Shown: piece by piece, positions 1 through 8,695 of the stretch
How the letters are laid out: each line of letters opens with the position of its first letter
Position numbering within the stretch: position 1 is the first letter of the stretch
Assembly (NCBI GenBank): GCA_049724395.1
Contig: JAUGWO010000220.1
Coordinates: 1-64,000, forward strand
Length of the DNA: 64,000 nt
Reading direction: 5' to 3'
Source of the DNA: Spongospora subterranea f. sp. subterranea
Lineage: Eukaryota; Endomyxa: Phytomyxea; Phytomyxea; Plasmodiophorida
The notes under the pieces: model-generated
Told to the model about the DNA's origin: nothing
The model's database searches: none
What the model saw: the letters and a program-made list of their open reading frames with translations, nothing else
Made by a program: the position numbers and the translations under genes

Positions 1-269
1 AGAGCAGGTGATAGATGCGTTACGTGAGGTAACAAACGTGACATGCAATTCACAAGTGGTAATGACGTACGTAACTAACTCACTCATGTCTGGTAACAGA
101 TGGTTACGATGCGTATACTTCAGTGTCCATGGGTAAACTATACACACAAGCGTTGTCTAATCTTCATCGTTGAAGTTGATGCTTGTGTTTTTGATAGGTT
201 GTGCGGTATGAAGGTAGACCGGTTAGTGTTCAATTGCAGCAAGCGTTTCTAAACTAAGCTGCTCAGATT

Positions 270-1365
270 ATTGGACGGAAGGACTGAATGTGATTCTTGT
301 CATGGTATGTGCGGGAATTTGATTGCTCAACAAGCGAGGCATTTTTTTTTAAGATTCTGTCTATAGGAATATTGCCCTGGCGGTGATTTATATAAGTACG
401 TAACTGGGTTAAATCAGGTCAATGTTCTTGGTGAACTGAATATTCTTAGAGAGATGAATGCTGCTCTGAAGGCACGAACGAAAATCCCAGAGGCGAGGGT
501 CATGAGATGGTTTGCTCAGATTGCTTTGGGCCTCAATGAAATTCATAACCGATCGTTTATGCATCGCGATATTAAGCCTTCAAATGTAATCTAATTGTTT
601 CCTTTGACGTGCTCTAAAGCAAGGTGTAGATATTGCTTGATGCAGGGGGGAATGCAAAATTGGGAGATTTTGGTCTAACCAATAATGTCGGTGGGGCAAG
701 CATTGATGAAAGTTATCGAGGGACCATCTGCGGTACGCCAGGCTTTTTATCGCCTGAGCTAGAACGAAGCGATAAGTACAATGTCAAGTCGGACGTTTGG
801 TCAGAAAACTGACGTCTGTAAATACAATAAGGATAAATGCTTCTGATCTAGGGCATTAGGGTGTACTCTTTATGAAATTTTGGCTCTCCGGTCTGTTTTC
901 CAAGATACTGTGGAAGGAGTGTTTCCAGCTCCTATTCCTGATTCATATAGGTATGCCTATATTTGAGGAAAATCCAGTTGTCCAATTGTCGATTAGTCAG
1001 GAGGTACGTGATCTGCTCAAATTTTTGTTAACTGAAGATATGCATCGGCGTCCACATATCGAAGATGTGCTTAAGGTGAAAATACTGCTCCAACTTATCC
1101 GATTTGAAACAGATTCTTCTGCCCTGTATAGGTGAAAATCGTGCACCAGTATGTTCGTGAATTGCTAGGATCACCTCCTTCCCAAGTTGAAGAAGCGCTT
1201 CCAGTTCAGTGTACTGACAATGCATTTGATGTAGGAGCTCTGATAAGAAAGGTCAAGCAAGGAAATATCAACTCTGCCATCAATGACTTGAGAGCGAATC
1301 CTGTTATAACAAGTATCTTCGCTTTATTGGTCTTTATGATGTTGAAGATACTCAGGATTTTATAA
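270..1365 (+). CDS. NEK/NIMA-family Ser/Thr protein kinase with hydrophobic C-terminal tail
   Basis: Several short exons give a protein kinase. The hinge reads EYCPGGDLYK (near 370-398), the catalytic loop HRDIKPSN (near 560-590), the Mg-binding loop LGDFGL (near 660), and the activation segment ends GTPGFLSPELER. These join through GT..AG introns (for example about 396-449, 590-630, 799-852 and 1075-1131). The EYCPGGDL hinge followed by an insert before the catalytic helix is typical of NEK kinases. The last exon encodes about 75 residues ending in a hydrophobic stretch (VITSIFALLVFMM) just before the stop, so the kinase may be tail-anchored in a membrane. The N-lobe start (glycine loop, VAIK lysine) was not resolved, and one join near 950 is uncertain. 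The 3' end lies in the left arm of a large inverted duplication. NEK kinases commonly act in mitosis and ciliary control; the function here is inferred from family only. Confidence 0.8.
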
Positions 1366-1509
1366 ACTATTGTAGTCTTATGTGACAAGACTTTGGTCAT
1401 ATCATGGATTGAAACGTAATACACATCACTATAAGATGGGTAACCGCAATAAGTTTACATATACAATGGTGAGACGTTGAACAAACAGTAGCAGATCATA
1501 TCCATATCG

Positions 1510-2088
1510 TCACGGATTGATTCTGCCATGAGCCCGATTAGGTAATCGAGGCCTGTCTCCAGCACCAATGACCTGCGTTTGTGGGTTCCTGGGTTGTAAG
1601 CCATGCGTTCCAGTGTGTAATGGTGGCGCATTGTGAACGTGATGGTCGTGTCTGTTGCCAAGACCGTGGTCCCATGAGTGCATACCAAAATCCCTGCCAT
1701 AATTCACAGGTTCCACATTCTCGTCTATTGCGTTGGTTGATAGTGTTCCATTAGAACTGCCATTCCTCAATGATGCCCGATTACTGCCAGATAGGTCCCC
1801 CATACTGGAGTTGCTATATGTCTTGTGTGCTCCACTATTATATTCGCCATTATTCAACGGAAATCCGCTATACAGGTCGTGAATATCTACGCCAAGACTA
1901 GAAACAGATGGACCGCCGTCAAACTGAACATCGATATTGGTAGTCAAGATTTTGTCCGATGGCACCGCGACTTCTTGGCCAACACCAAAACGACCCCCAA
2001 ATAGGGCCGCTGGAAGTTTTGCTGTCTTGACTTGAACCACAGCCATGCTTGCAAGTATTACAACAACGAGTTGAACAACCGCCATCAT
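1510..2088 (-). CDS. Small secreted protein, left palindrome copy
   Basis: A single open frame of about 191-192 residues starts at ATGATG (2088 or 2085). It opens with a hydrophobic segment, MAVVQLVVVILASMA, that looks like a signal peptide. The rest is polar and rich in Gly, Asn, Ser and His, with a His/Asp-rich stretch (NRHDHHVHNAPPLH) near residues 150-165. I do not recognise a family. It is the inverted twin of the plus-strand gene at 2318-2893. The two proteins differ at about six positions, all in the N-terminal half (for example AVVQ/AVFQ, GVGQ/GAGQ, VPSD/VSSD). It is convergent with the kinase gene and shares the 3' flank. Duplicated small secreted proteins are often cell-surface or host-interaction factors, but that is inference only. 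Confidence 0.6.
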   Translation of the reverse strand: MMAVVQLVVVILASMAVVQVKTAKLPAALFGGRFGVGQEVAVPSDKILTTNIDVQFDGGPSVSSLGVDIHDLYSGFPLNNGEYNSGAHKTYSNSSMGDLSGSNRASLRNGSSNGTLSTNAIDENVEPVNYGRDFGMHSWDHGLGNRHDHHVHNAPPLHTGTHGLQPRNPQTQVIGAGDRPRLPNRAHGRINP

Positions 2089-2109
2089 TGATCTGTTTGG
2101 GCTAAATGA

Positions 2110-2292
2110 TAATGGCCCCAGTCGGACGTTAATAGTGCAATTTGTGCCGATAGTTTCATACAACCACTATACAATCAAAACTATTGGCACCAATTGCAGT
2201 ATTAACGTCCGACTGGGGGGCCATTACCTTCCAGCTCATACAACCAAAACTATTGACAACAATTGCAGTATTAACGTCCGACTAAGGCCATT
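2110..2292. repeat. Iterated ~47-bp motif between the divergent secreted-protein genes
   Basis: A motif containing aaaactattggcaccaattg followed by attaacgtccgactggggcc occurs at 2110-2156 (minus), 2177-2226 (plus) and 2245-2292 (plus), with a fourth, more diverged copy at 3228-3277 (plus) just outside the right arm. The copies are 80-95% alike by eye. Three lie within the space between the two divergent gene starts. They could be promoter elements amplified with the genes or remnants of the event that made the palindrome. Confidence 0.7.
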
Positions 2293-2317
2293 ATCTTATA
2301 GCCCAAACAAATCTCTG

Positions 2318-2893
2318 ATGGCGGTTGTTCAACTAGTTGTTGTAATACTTGCAAGCATGGCTGTGTTTCAAGTCAAGACAGCAAAACTTCCAGCGGCCCT
2401 ATTTGGGGGTCGTTTTGGTGCTGGCCAAGAAGTCGCGGTATCATCGGACAAAATTCTGACTACCAATATCGATGTTCAGTTTGACGGCGGTCCATCTGTT
2501 TCTAGTCTCGGCGTAGATATTCACGACCTGTATCGGGGATTTCCGTTGAATAATGGCGAATATAATAATGGAGCACACAAGACATATAGCAACTCCAGTA
2601 TGGGGGACCTACCTGGCAGTAATAGGGCATCATTGAGGAATGGCAGTTCTAATGGAACACTATCAACCAACGCAATAGACGAGAATGTGGAACCTGTGAA
2701 TTATGGCAGGGATTTTGGTATGCACTCATGGGACCACGGTCTTGGCAACAGACACGACCATCACGTTCACAATGCGCCACCATTACACACTGGAACGCAT
2801 GGCTTACAACCCAGGAACCCACAAACGCAGGTCATTGGTGCTGGAGACAGGCCTCGATTACCTAATCGGGCTCATGGCAGAATCAATCCGTGA
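2318..2893 (+). CDS. Small secreted protein, right palindrome copy
   Basis: This frame of 191 codons begins at ATG 2318 and ends with a stop at 2893. The N-terminal MAVVQLVVVILASMA is a likely signal peptide, followed by an unrecognised polar Gly/Asn/Ser/His-rich region. The frame remains open upstream to about 2135, but the aligned start in the twin gene and the signal peptide favour 2318. It is divergently oriented to the left copy, with about 230 bp between the two starts. That space holds three copies of a 47-bp motif that may act as shared promoter sequence. Coding identity in the C-terminal half is complete between copies. Confidence 0.6.
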   Translation: MAVVQLVVVILASMAVFQVKTAKLPAALFGGRFGAGQEVAVSSDKILTTNIDVQFDGGPSVSSLGVDIHDLYRGFPLNNGEYNNGAHKTYSNSSMGDLPGSNRASLRNGSSNGTLSTNAIDENVEPVNYGRDFGMHSWDHGLGNRHDHHVHNAPPLHTGTHGLQPRNPQTQVIGAGDRPRLPNRAHGRINP

Positions 2894-3432
2894 CGATATG
2901 GATATGATCTGCTACTGTTTGTTCAACGTCTCACCATTGTATATGTAAACTTATTGCGGTTACCCATCTTATAGTGATGTGTATTACGTTTCAATCCATG
3001 ATATGACCAAAGTCTTGTCACATAAGACTACAATAGTTTATAAAATCCTGAGTATCTTCAACATCATAAAGACCAATAAAGCGAAGATACTTGTTATAAC
3101 AGGATTCGCTCTCAAGTCATTGATGGCAGAGTTGATATTTCCTTGCTTGACCTTTCTTATCAGAGCTCCTACATCAAATGCATTGTCAGTACACTGAACC
3201 GGAAGCGCTTCTTAGTTTTCATACAGTCAAAATTATTGGCACCAATGGCAATATTAACGTCCGATCGGGATGGGCTAAGATTTCGCGGCGACGATAACGT
3301 GAAATACTCGGACGTGGATTTCGGTGGTGAGAGATGACCATAACGGTTCTGAGCGCTCAAATTGAGCCACCCATGATCATCATGAATTCCTAAGCGTTCT
3401 TATCCGATTTAAGGCGTTTTTGAAGATATTTC

Positions 3433-3446
3433 GGGGGGGGGGGGGG
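3433..3446. repeat. Poly-G tract (14 G)
   Basis: An uninterrupted run of 14 G lies in a gene-free stretch. Nothing else is recognised in 3278-3590. Runs like this are prone to length error in sequencing. Confidence 0.9.
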
Positions 3447-3599
3447 TGTTGTCGCTCTGGCCCAAAGAGTGGAATGACCGAATTGTGTGTTCCCATTTCC
3501 CTTGTTTGCTGTCATAGTATTCTCTCTTTCAAAAAATATTTTATTACCAGATTTTTCCTCAATGGCTAAACGAACAGCGAGTGTACAGATAAGACCCGC

Positions 3600-3960
3600 A
3601 TTGGCGACAGATTCAAGTTTGGATCGACGACTGTAAAGGGTACATCGATACAGACGAGCTTTGTACAGCACTAGATCGGAATAGAACCGGTACCCTCATT
3701 GCGCAGCAAACCTTGTGCAGCCGGCTGTTTCATTTGTCACCTCGAAGATCAAAGACGCCTGGATCGCATGCTGGGAGCGGTTGAAAATGGACATGATCCA
3801 GCGTGGTGATTGGTCCGACACCATTCGCAAATACGGGGCACGTTCCGGAAAAATGAAAAATCCTGGGAAGAGTTCCTGCCCCTTGATGCCAACGCTGTGC
3901 GAGATGTGAACGGTGAACCAGCAACGCGATCAGAATGGAGTGACATATGCACGTAAAGCA
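3600..3960 (+). pseudogene. EF-hand-like coding remnant or unresolved exon
   Basis: One frame reads DDCKGYIDTDEL near 3615-3660, matching an EF-hand loop (Asp, Asp, Gly, Ile, Glu positions), followed by CTALDRNRTGTL and then a stop near 3795. A neighbouring frame continues with FRKNEKSWEEFLPLDAN to about 3950. The pieces look coding but the frames do not join simply. It is either a multi-exon calcium-binding protein that I cannot splice or a decaying copy. No start was found. Confidence 0.3.
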
Positions 3961-4468
3961 ATGATAAGATGCGGACTGTCTCTCGATTGAGGAAGTATGG
4001 CACGAACAACAATTGACTAAAGAGCTGCAAGCCATTATTCGCAAATACCTCAACATTTTGCAGCGGAGCCGATCAAGCCGGATAAATCTCAATAATATCT
4101 GCTCGTTAATTCATCTCATAATTGCTGACGTGCATAAGCCACTCCATTCTCATCATCCGTTCCAAATGGACATACCGAATGAGAGGTAAAGCCGAGCGCG
4201 GCAATATTTAACCAGCATCGGACACACATTATTTCAACTCGGATAAGTAGTCTCAGACACACTATTACTTGTGTAGGGTGACTTGTCGAGAGGTTGAGAA
4301 TATTGTTGCACACACTAAATAAAATAAACGGTGTAGTGCACATTGAATCTCGTGCGGAACAATAAACAACAATATGGAGAACAAGAAATAGAACTAATCG
4401 AGCAATACAACAAAACAATGCTAGTATTAAAACCGATTTTGAAACTATCATCTTAATCAATCAACTGA

Positions 4469-4938
4469 TTAGACCATGATTGAAACAGATCTATTGTCAA
4501 ACCCCGTTAATGAGCGCAAAACAATTTCCGAGCCGAAATAATTGGTTTCAGCATATCTACTGACATGATCAGTGACGAAATCATCTCGTATCAGCTTTTC
4601 AAAAAGATCATGTGTGATTCCTGTATATTCGGGCAATTTACCTGCTGCGGCAGTGTGAGAGGCCAGGTAGACGAGCTCGGCGGCGTCGCGGGCAACAACA
4701 CCGCAATCGCGGGCTTCGCGCAAAATCAATAACGCTGACTAGCTCGTTCTTTGATTGAAGAGCGGCGATGAATTTGTCTCACGCTGCCACAACCATGGCA
4801 TCCCGCTGTTTGAACACATATTCCAGTGACAACATTATTGTCAAATTCCGCGATAGTCGATACACTCGGACTCCAACTGAGGAATCTGTACTGATACAGT
4901 ACACCTTGTGTTGATACGCTTTTGATACTCGCAGGCAA
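4469..4938 (-). CDS. Unrecognised coding segment next to the transposon
   Basis: Two open minus-strand stretches (about 4938-4726 and 4729-4469) abut in different frames and could be exons of one protein. The first has a Cys-containing stretch (CVQTAGCHGCGS). The second starts after a possible acceptor and reads REARDCGVVARDAAELVYLA. No ATG opens the first stretch, so an upstream exon may be missing or separated by the transposon inserted 13 bp upstream. I do not recognise a family. The adjoining 4100-4468 shows nothing convincing. Confidence 0.3.
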
Positions 4939-4950
4939 GTAAATACCTCT

Positions 4951-4959
4951 GTAAACTAC
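4951..4959. repeat. Left target-site duplication, 9 bp
   Basis: The sequence gtaaactac lies directly before the left terminal repeat and is repeated exactly at 7492-7500 after the right one. A 9-bp duplication is the hallmark of Mutator-like elements. Confidence 0.93.
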
Positions 4960-5132
4960 GGGCCACTAGAAAAGACTGGATCAAAAAGCTGGATCAAAAA
5001 GTGCGTGCCAGTCTTTGAATCCAGTCTTTTCTGTTGGACAGAAAAGACTGGATTCAAATCACCAGTCATGACGTTCAAAAGACTGGATTCAATCATTCAA
5101 ATTAAATCAGAGGCCCCGCCATACAAATGACT
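4960..5132. repeat. Left terminal inverted repeat of the MULE
   Basis: This 173-bp repeat mirrors 7319-7491. It contains the core gactggat several times in both orientations. At 5015-5057 it holds a perfect hairpin with 19-bp arms (ttgaatccagtcttttctg) and a 5-base loop. Such iterated cores are plausible transposase-binding sites. Confidence 0.92.
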
Positions 5133-5539
5133 GGTGGAGGCCGTAGTCCAGCAATACGACCTTGGCAGTTGGCTCGTTTGTGGACCCCCAAGGTTTAACG
5201 AGGTTGGCAGGTTTATGGGTTGTTGGGGTCACGGGTTTAAGAGGTGGCAGCTTGGGGTTTAGGACAGTGTAAAAGACCCTAAGAGGTGGCAGCTTTAGCG
5301 AAGACTCGTCCAAGTGGCACTCGAGAAACTTGAAACGCTTAGACAAGTTAATCAAATATCGGGCAAACTCTGCAGAAGGCTGGACACTCTGGACGGTTCT
5401 ATGCCGTTTTTCAAAACTTGATGAAAGGGCTGATATCGCAGTCGACTTCTCCGTCCGTCGATTCAGATTATTTTCGTTTGCAAGTTGTTGAAATTATTTT
5501 ATAAGTTTTTGGGACAAGATTTTGATCTCCTGGTGTGGC

Positions 5540-7324
5540 CCGTCTGGAGGCAATTGGAACACGTCATGAACGTCTCTTGCACACCTTCGCAACGACTGCT
5601 GTATTGGCCTTCCCCTCTGGTTTTGTAATGGCAACAAAACTGTTCAGGTTATCCACCGTTTCTGTGGGAGAATAAAACAAACGGTGTCAATTAGATACAA
5701 GTTAACATTACCATCAGTTCCCTGTTGTAGAGTGTAGAAGAGGTATCTTGACAGGTTGCACTGCTCCGGGAGATTTAGGGAATGATACATTGCACGTCCA
5801 CTGTTGACGAGGTCATCATAGATATAGAAACCCTTCAGCGGAACGTCGTTTCTTCGAACAATTGCAAAAAAATGGCAGCCCCAGTCCTTAGATGAGTAAA
5901 TGCGGCCCATCAACTGCCAGTCACGACCATCCACACTCATAGTTTCAGGACATCGGAGCTGTTCACTCTCAATATCCATACCTAGTTCAATGAATAGCAC
6001 CTTGTTCGATAACTTCACTTTAGTTCTGCAGTGAATTACTTTCAGGTGGCAGCAATTGCAGCCCATCGGAATCCAGTCGTCAATGCCGGTTGTTGACCAC
6101 CGATTCAAAATATCGGGAAGATTGTCACCTAGTTGTGCAACCACCAACGCAGAAATCTCCTGAAGATTACAATTTCATCAATAATCGCCAATACAAGACT
6201 CTTCCCAATCAACATACAATAATAGGCAAACTCCTTTCAGAGTAACTATTTTCATGTCCAGCGTCACAGAAGAGAGATCGCTGAAAAAAAAACAATCAGG
6301 CGCAATTCGAATCGTTAGTAATCAGTTGACAATATTACATGAAGGAAGGTACAGAAATCTGAGTGATCATTCACTTGGAACAGTGCTTGAAAAACGGTGG
6401 CAGGATTACCAAACTGTCCTGAACGGAAAAGTTTGCGGTCATGTACCACGAACTGGACAAGTTGACTGAGACCGGATTTGAGCAGTCCAGTAATGTTCGT
6501 ATGTGACGAAGCCTCGGACCTGAGTTGAAAATGACCAATCATTTTCAAAAAAAGCTCATAGCAGCCAGAAAACAGCATTGCATTCATCTAAGTGACATAG
6601 GAGTTGAGAGTTATAATTGCACAGATTCAACGAGCAATCTACGTACAGGGCAAACCTGGAAACAAGCAAATAAACATTCCAATAAAGACGTGATGTAGCA
6701 CGTATTATTGTCATGACTATAACTTTGATACGTAGTCAGTGCATTTCTATCAATGTTACGACTTCCTTTGGGGCGACCTAATTTAGCTTTTACTATGTTG
6801 TCCGGGCCAACTAATTCCTTAGAAGTGTCAGGGGCTCGCCCGTCATTGGCAAGTTTCCGATTGCGAACGACGACCGGCGCCTTTCTGGCGTATTTATCGA
6901 TTTGCCTTTTCCATCGTTCAGCTTGCCCGTAGTGAACGGTTACGCCAGATGCGACATCCTCGAAATCTTGTCGTAAAGACTTCGAGAACATCGTCAAGAT
7001 TGACATTCCATACACAAGCGAATTTTTGCGATCCGCAATCTGATTAAATGTCGAATGCATTGACTCGATTGGGTTCGAATCACTGCGGGCCATTTCTTCG
7101 AATTCTTTATCAGTGCACGATTTGCATGCAAATATAAGCCTAGCGACCGCGTCACGAAGCCACCATTCAAACCATTTGGTGGCGTTGGGATATTCGGACA
7201 GTAATTCCTCAATCGCCGAATTAAAAACCTCAATGACGGGCTCCTGAATGAGTTTTCGAATTTTCGCCATAACCGCAGTCCGGTAACCCTGTTCATTCAC
7301 TTCGCAGAAAATCCTTTGAGTCAT
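5540..7324 (-). CDS. MULE-encoded transposase-segment / USP-like deubiquitinase fusion
   Basis: Exon 1 (7324-6656) starts MTQRIFCEV. It has SNPIESMHSTF, a motif found in the C-terminal part of MULE-type transposases, a basic linker (KLGRPKGSR) and then NNTCYITSLLECLF, which matches the catalytic Cys box of ubiquitin-specific proteases (C19). An in-phase intron (6588-6655) leads to exon 2 (6587-6375). Exon 3 (about 6165-5693) has a Cys-rich patch (GCNCCHLK) and ends in HFFAIVRR then GFYIYDDL, matching the USP His box with its aromatic-Asp-Asp partner. Exon 4 ends near 5585 at VCKRRS. Cys and His boxes appear in the right order and spacing, so the protease may be active. Another open minus-strand stretch (about 5480-5107, ending FVWRGL) may be an alternative 3' exon. 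The transposase DDE core is missing. The role is inferred: ubiquitin removal in the host nucleus during transposition. Confidence 0.72.
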
Positions 7325-7491
7325 TTGTATGGCGGGGCCTCTGATTTAATTCGAATGATTGAATCCAGTCTTTTGAACGTCATGACTGGTGATTTGAATC
7401 CAGTCTTTTCTGTTGGACAGAAAAGACTGGATTCAAAGACTGGCACGCACTTTTTGATCCAGCTTTTTGATCCAGTCAATTCTGTAGGCCC
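7319..7491. repeat. Right terminal inverted repeat of the MULE
   Basis: It is the reverse complement of 4960-5132 with a few mismatches and carries the same internal 19-bp-arm hairpin. The start codon of the element's gene (7324-7322) lies within its inner edge. Confidence 0.92.
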
Positions 7492-7500
7492 GTAAACTAC
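7492..7500. repeat. Right target-site duplication, 9 bp
   Basis: An exact copy of gtaaactac at 4951-4959. Confidence 0.93.
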
Positions 7501-7640
7501 TCATACATTTCAGTGTATATTGAAACAGTACCTCCATGATATACGCGTCAGTGTGCGCGTTGTACGGTTTCTGGGGTCACAACTCACACGGTGCTCCTGT
7601 TTCAGGGTATTGTGAGAGTCATTTCGTGATTCGGATTTAG

Positions 7641-8488
<848 letters not shown>

Positions 8489-8695
8489 AATTGTTTACAG
8501 AAGGGTGAATTTTTCATTGAGTCACCAGTTTTGACCAAAGTAATGACTCACACCTTTACAGTGGCCATCGCGAAAGAACAACATGACTCATTATTGAATT
8601 TTATATCAAGTTCTCACAACATCTTATAGGCGTTGTGCCAATCCATATCTTCCCGAATTTTTATACATTTTTAATATCGAACTATCTTGAAGGAA

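Larger units (their letters stand above)
1190..3213. repeat. Large inverted duplication (palindrome), arms about 970 bp
   Basis: The stretch from about 1190 to 2156 reappears in reverse complement from about 2245 to 3213, separated by a short spacer. The outer arm halves look essentially identical: the translated segments at 1206-1424 (minus) and 2979-3197 (plus) match residue for residue, as do 1455-1700 and 2703-2948. The inner halves differ at several residues. The left arm holds the last part of the NEK-like kinase gene, so the right arm carries a truncated reversed copy of that 3' end. This indicates that the left side is the source locus and the right side the inverted copy. Each arm encodes the same small secreted protein. 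An assembly fold-back is possible, but the scattered differences near the centre argue for a real biological palindrome. Confidence 0.9.
4960..7491 (-). mobile_element. Mutator-like DNA transposon (MULE), 2,532 bp, with USP-like cargo domain
   Basis: The element begins gggccactag and ends ctgtaggccc. It is bounded by 173-bp terminal inverted repeats (4960-5132 and 7319-7491) that agree at about 96-97%, with mismatches mainly in the outermost 15 bases. Exact 9-bp duplications (gtaaactac) flank it. Long TIRs plus a 9-bp duplication match the Mutator superfamily. The intact duplication and near-identical TIRs imply recent movement. The only convincing gene runs on the minus strand from a start inside the right TIR and encodes a transposase-like C-terminal segment joined to a ubiquitin-specific-protease-like domain. 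The conserved DDE core of MULE transposases is not visible, so the element was probably moved by a partner in trans. Confidence 0.88.

Noticed and set aside
2135-2317. Extension of the right secreted-protein frame upstream of 2318
   Set aside because: The added residues translate the repeated 47-bp motif, and the twin gene and signal peptide point to the ATG at 2318.
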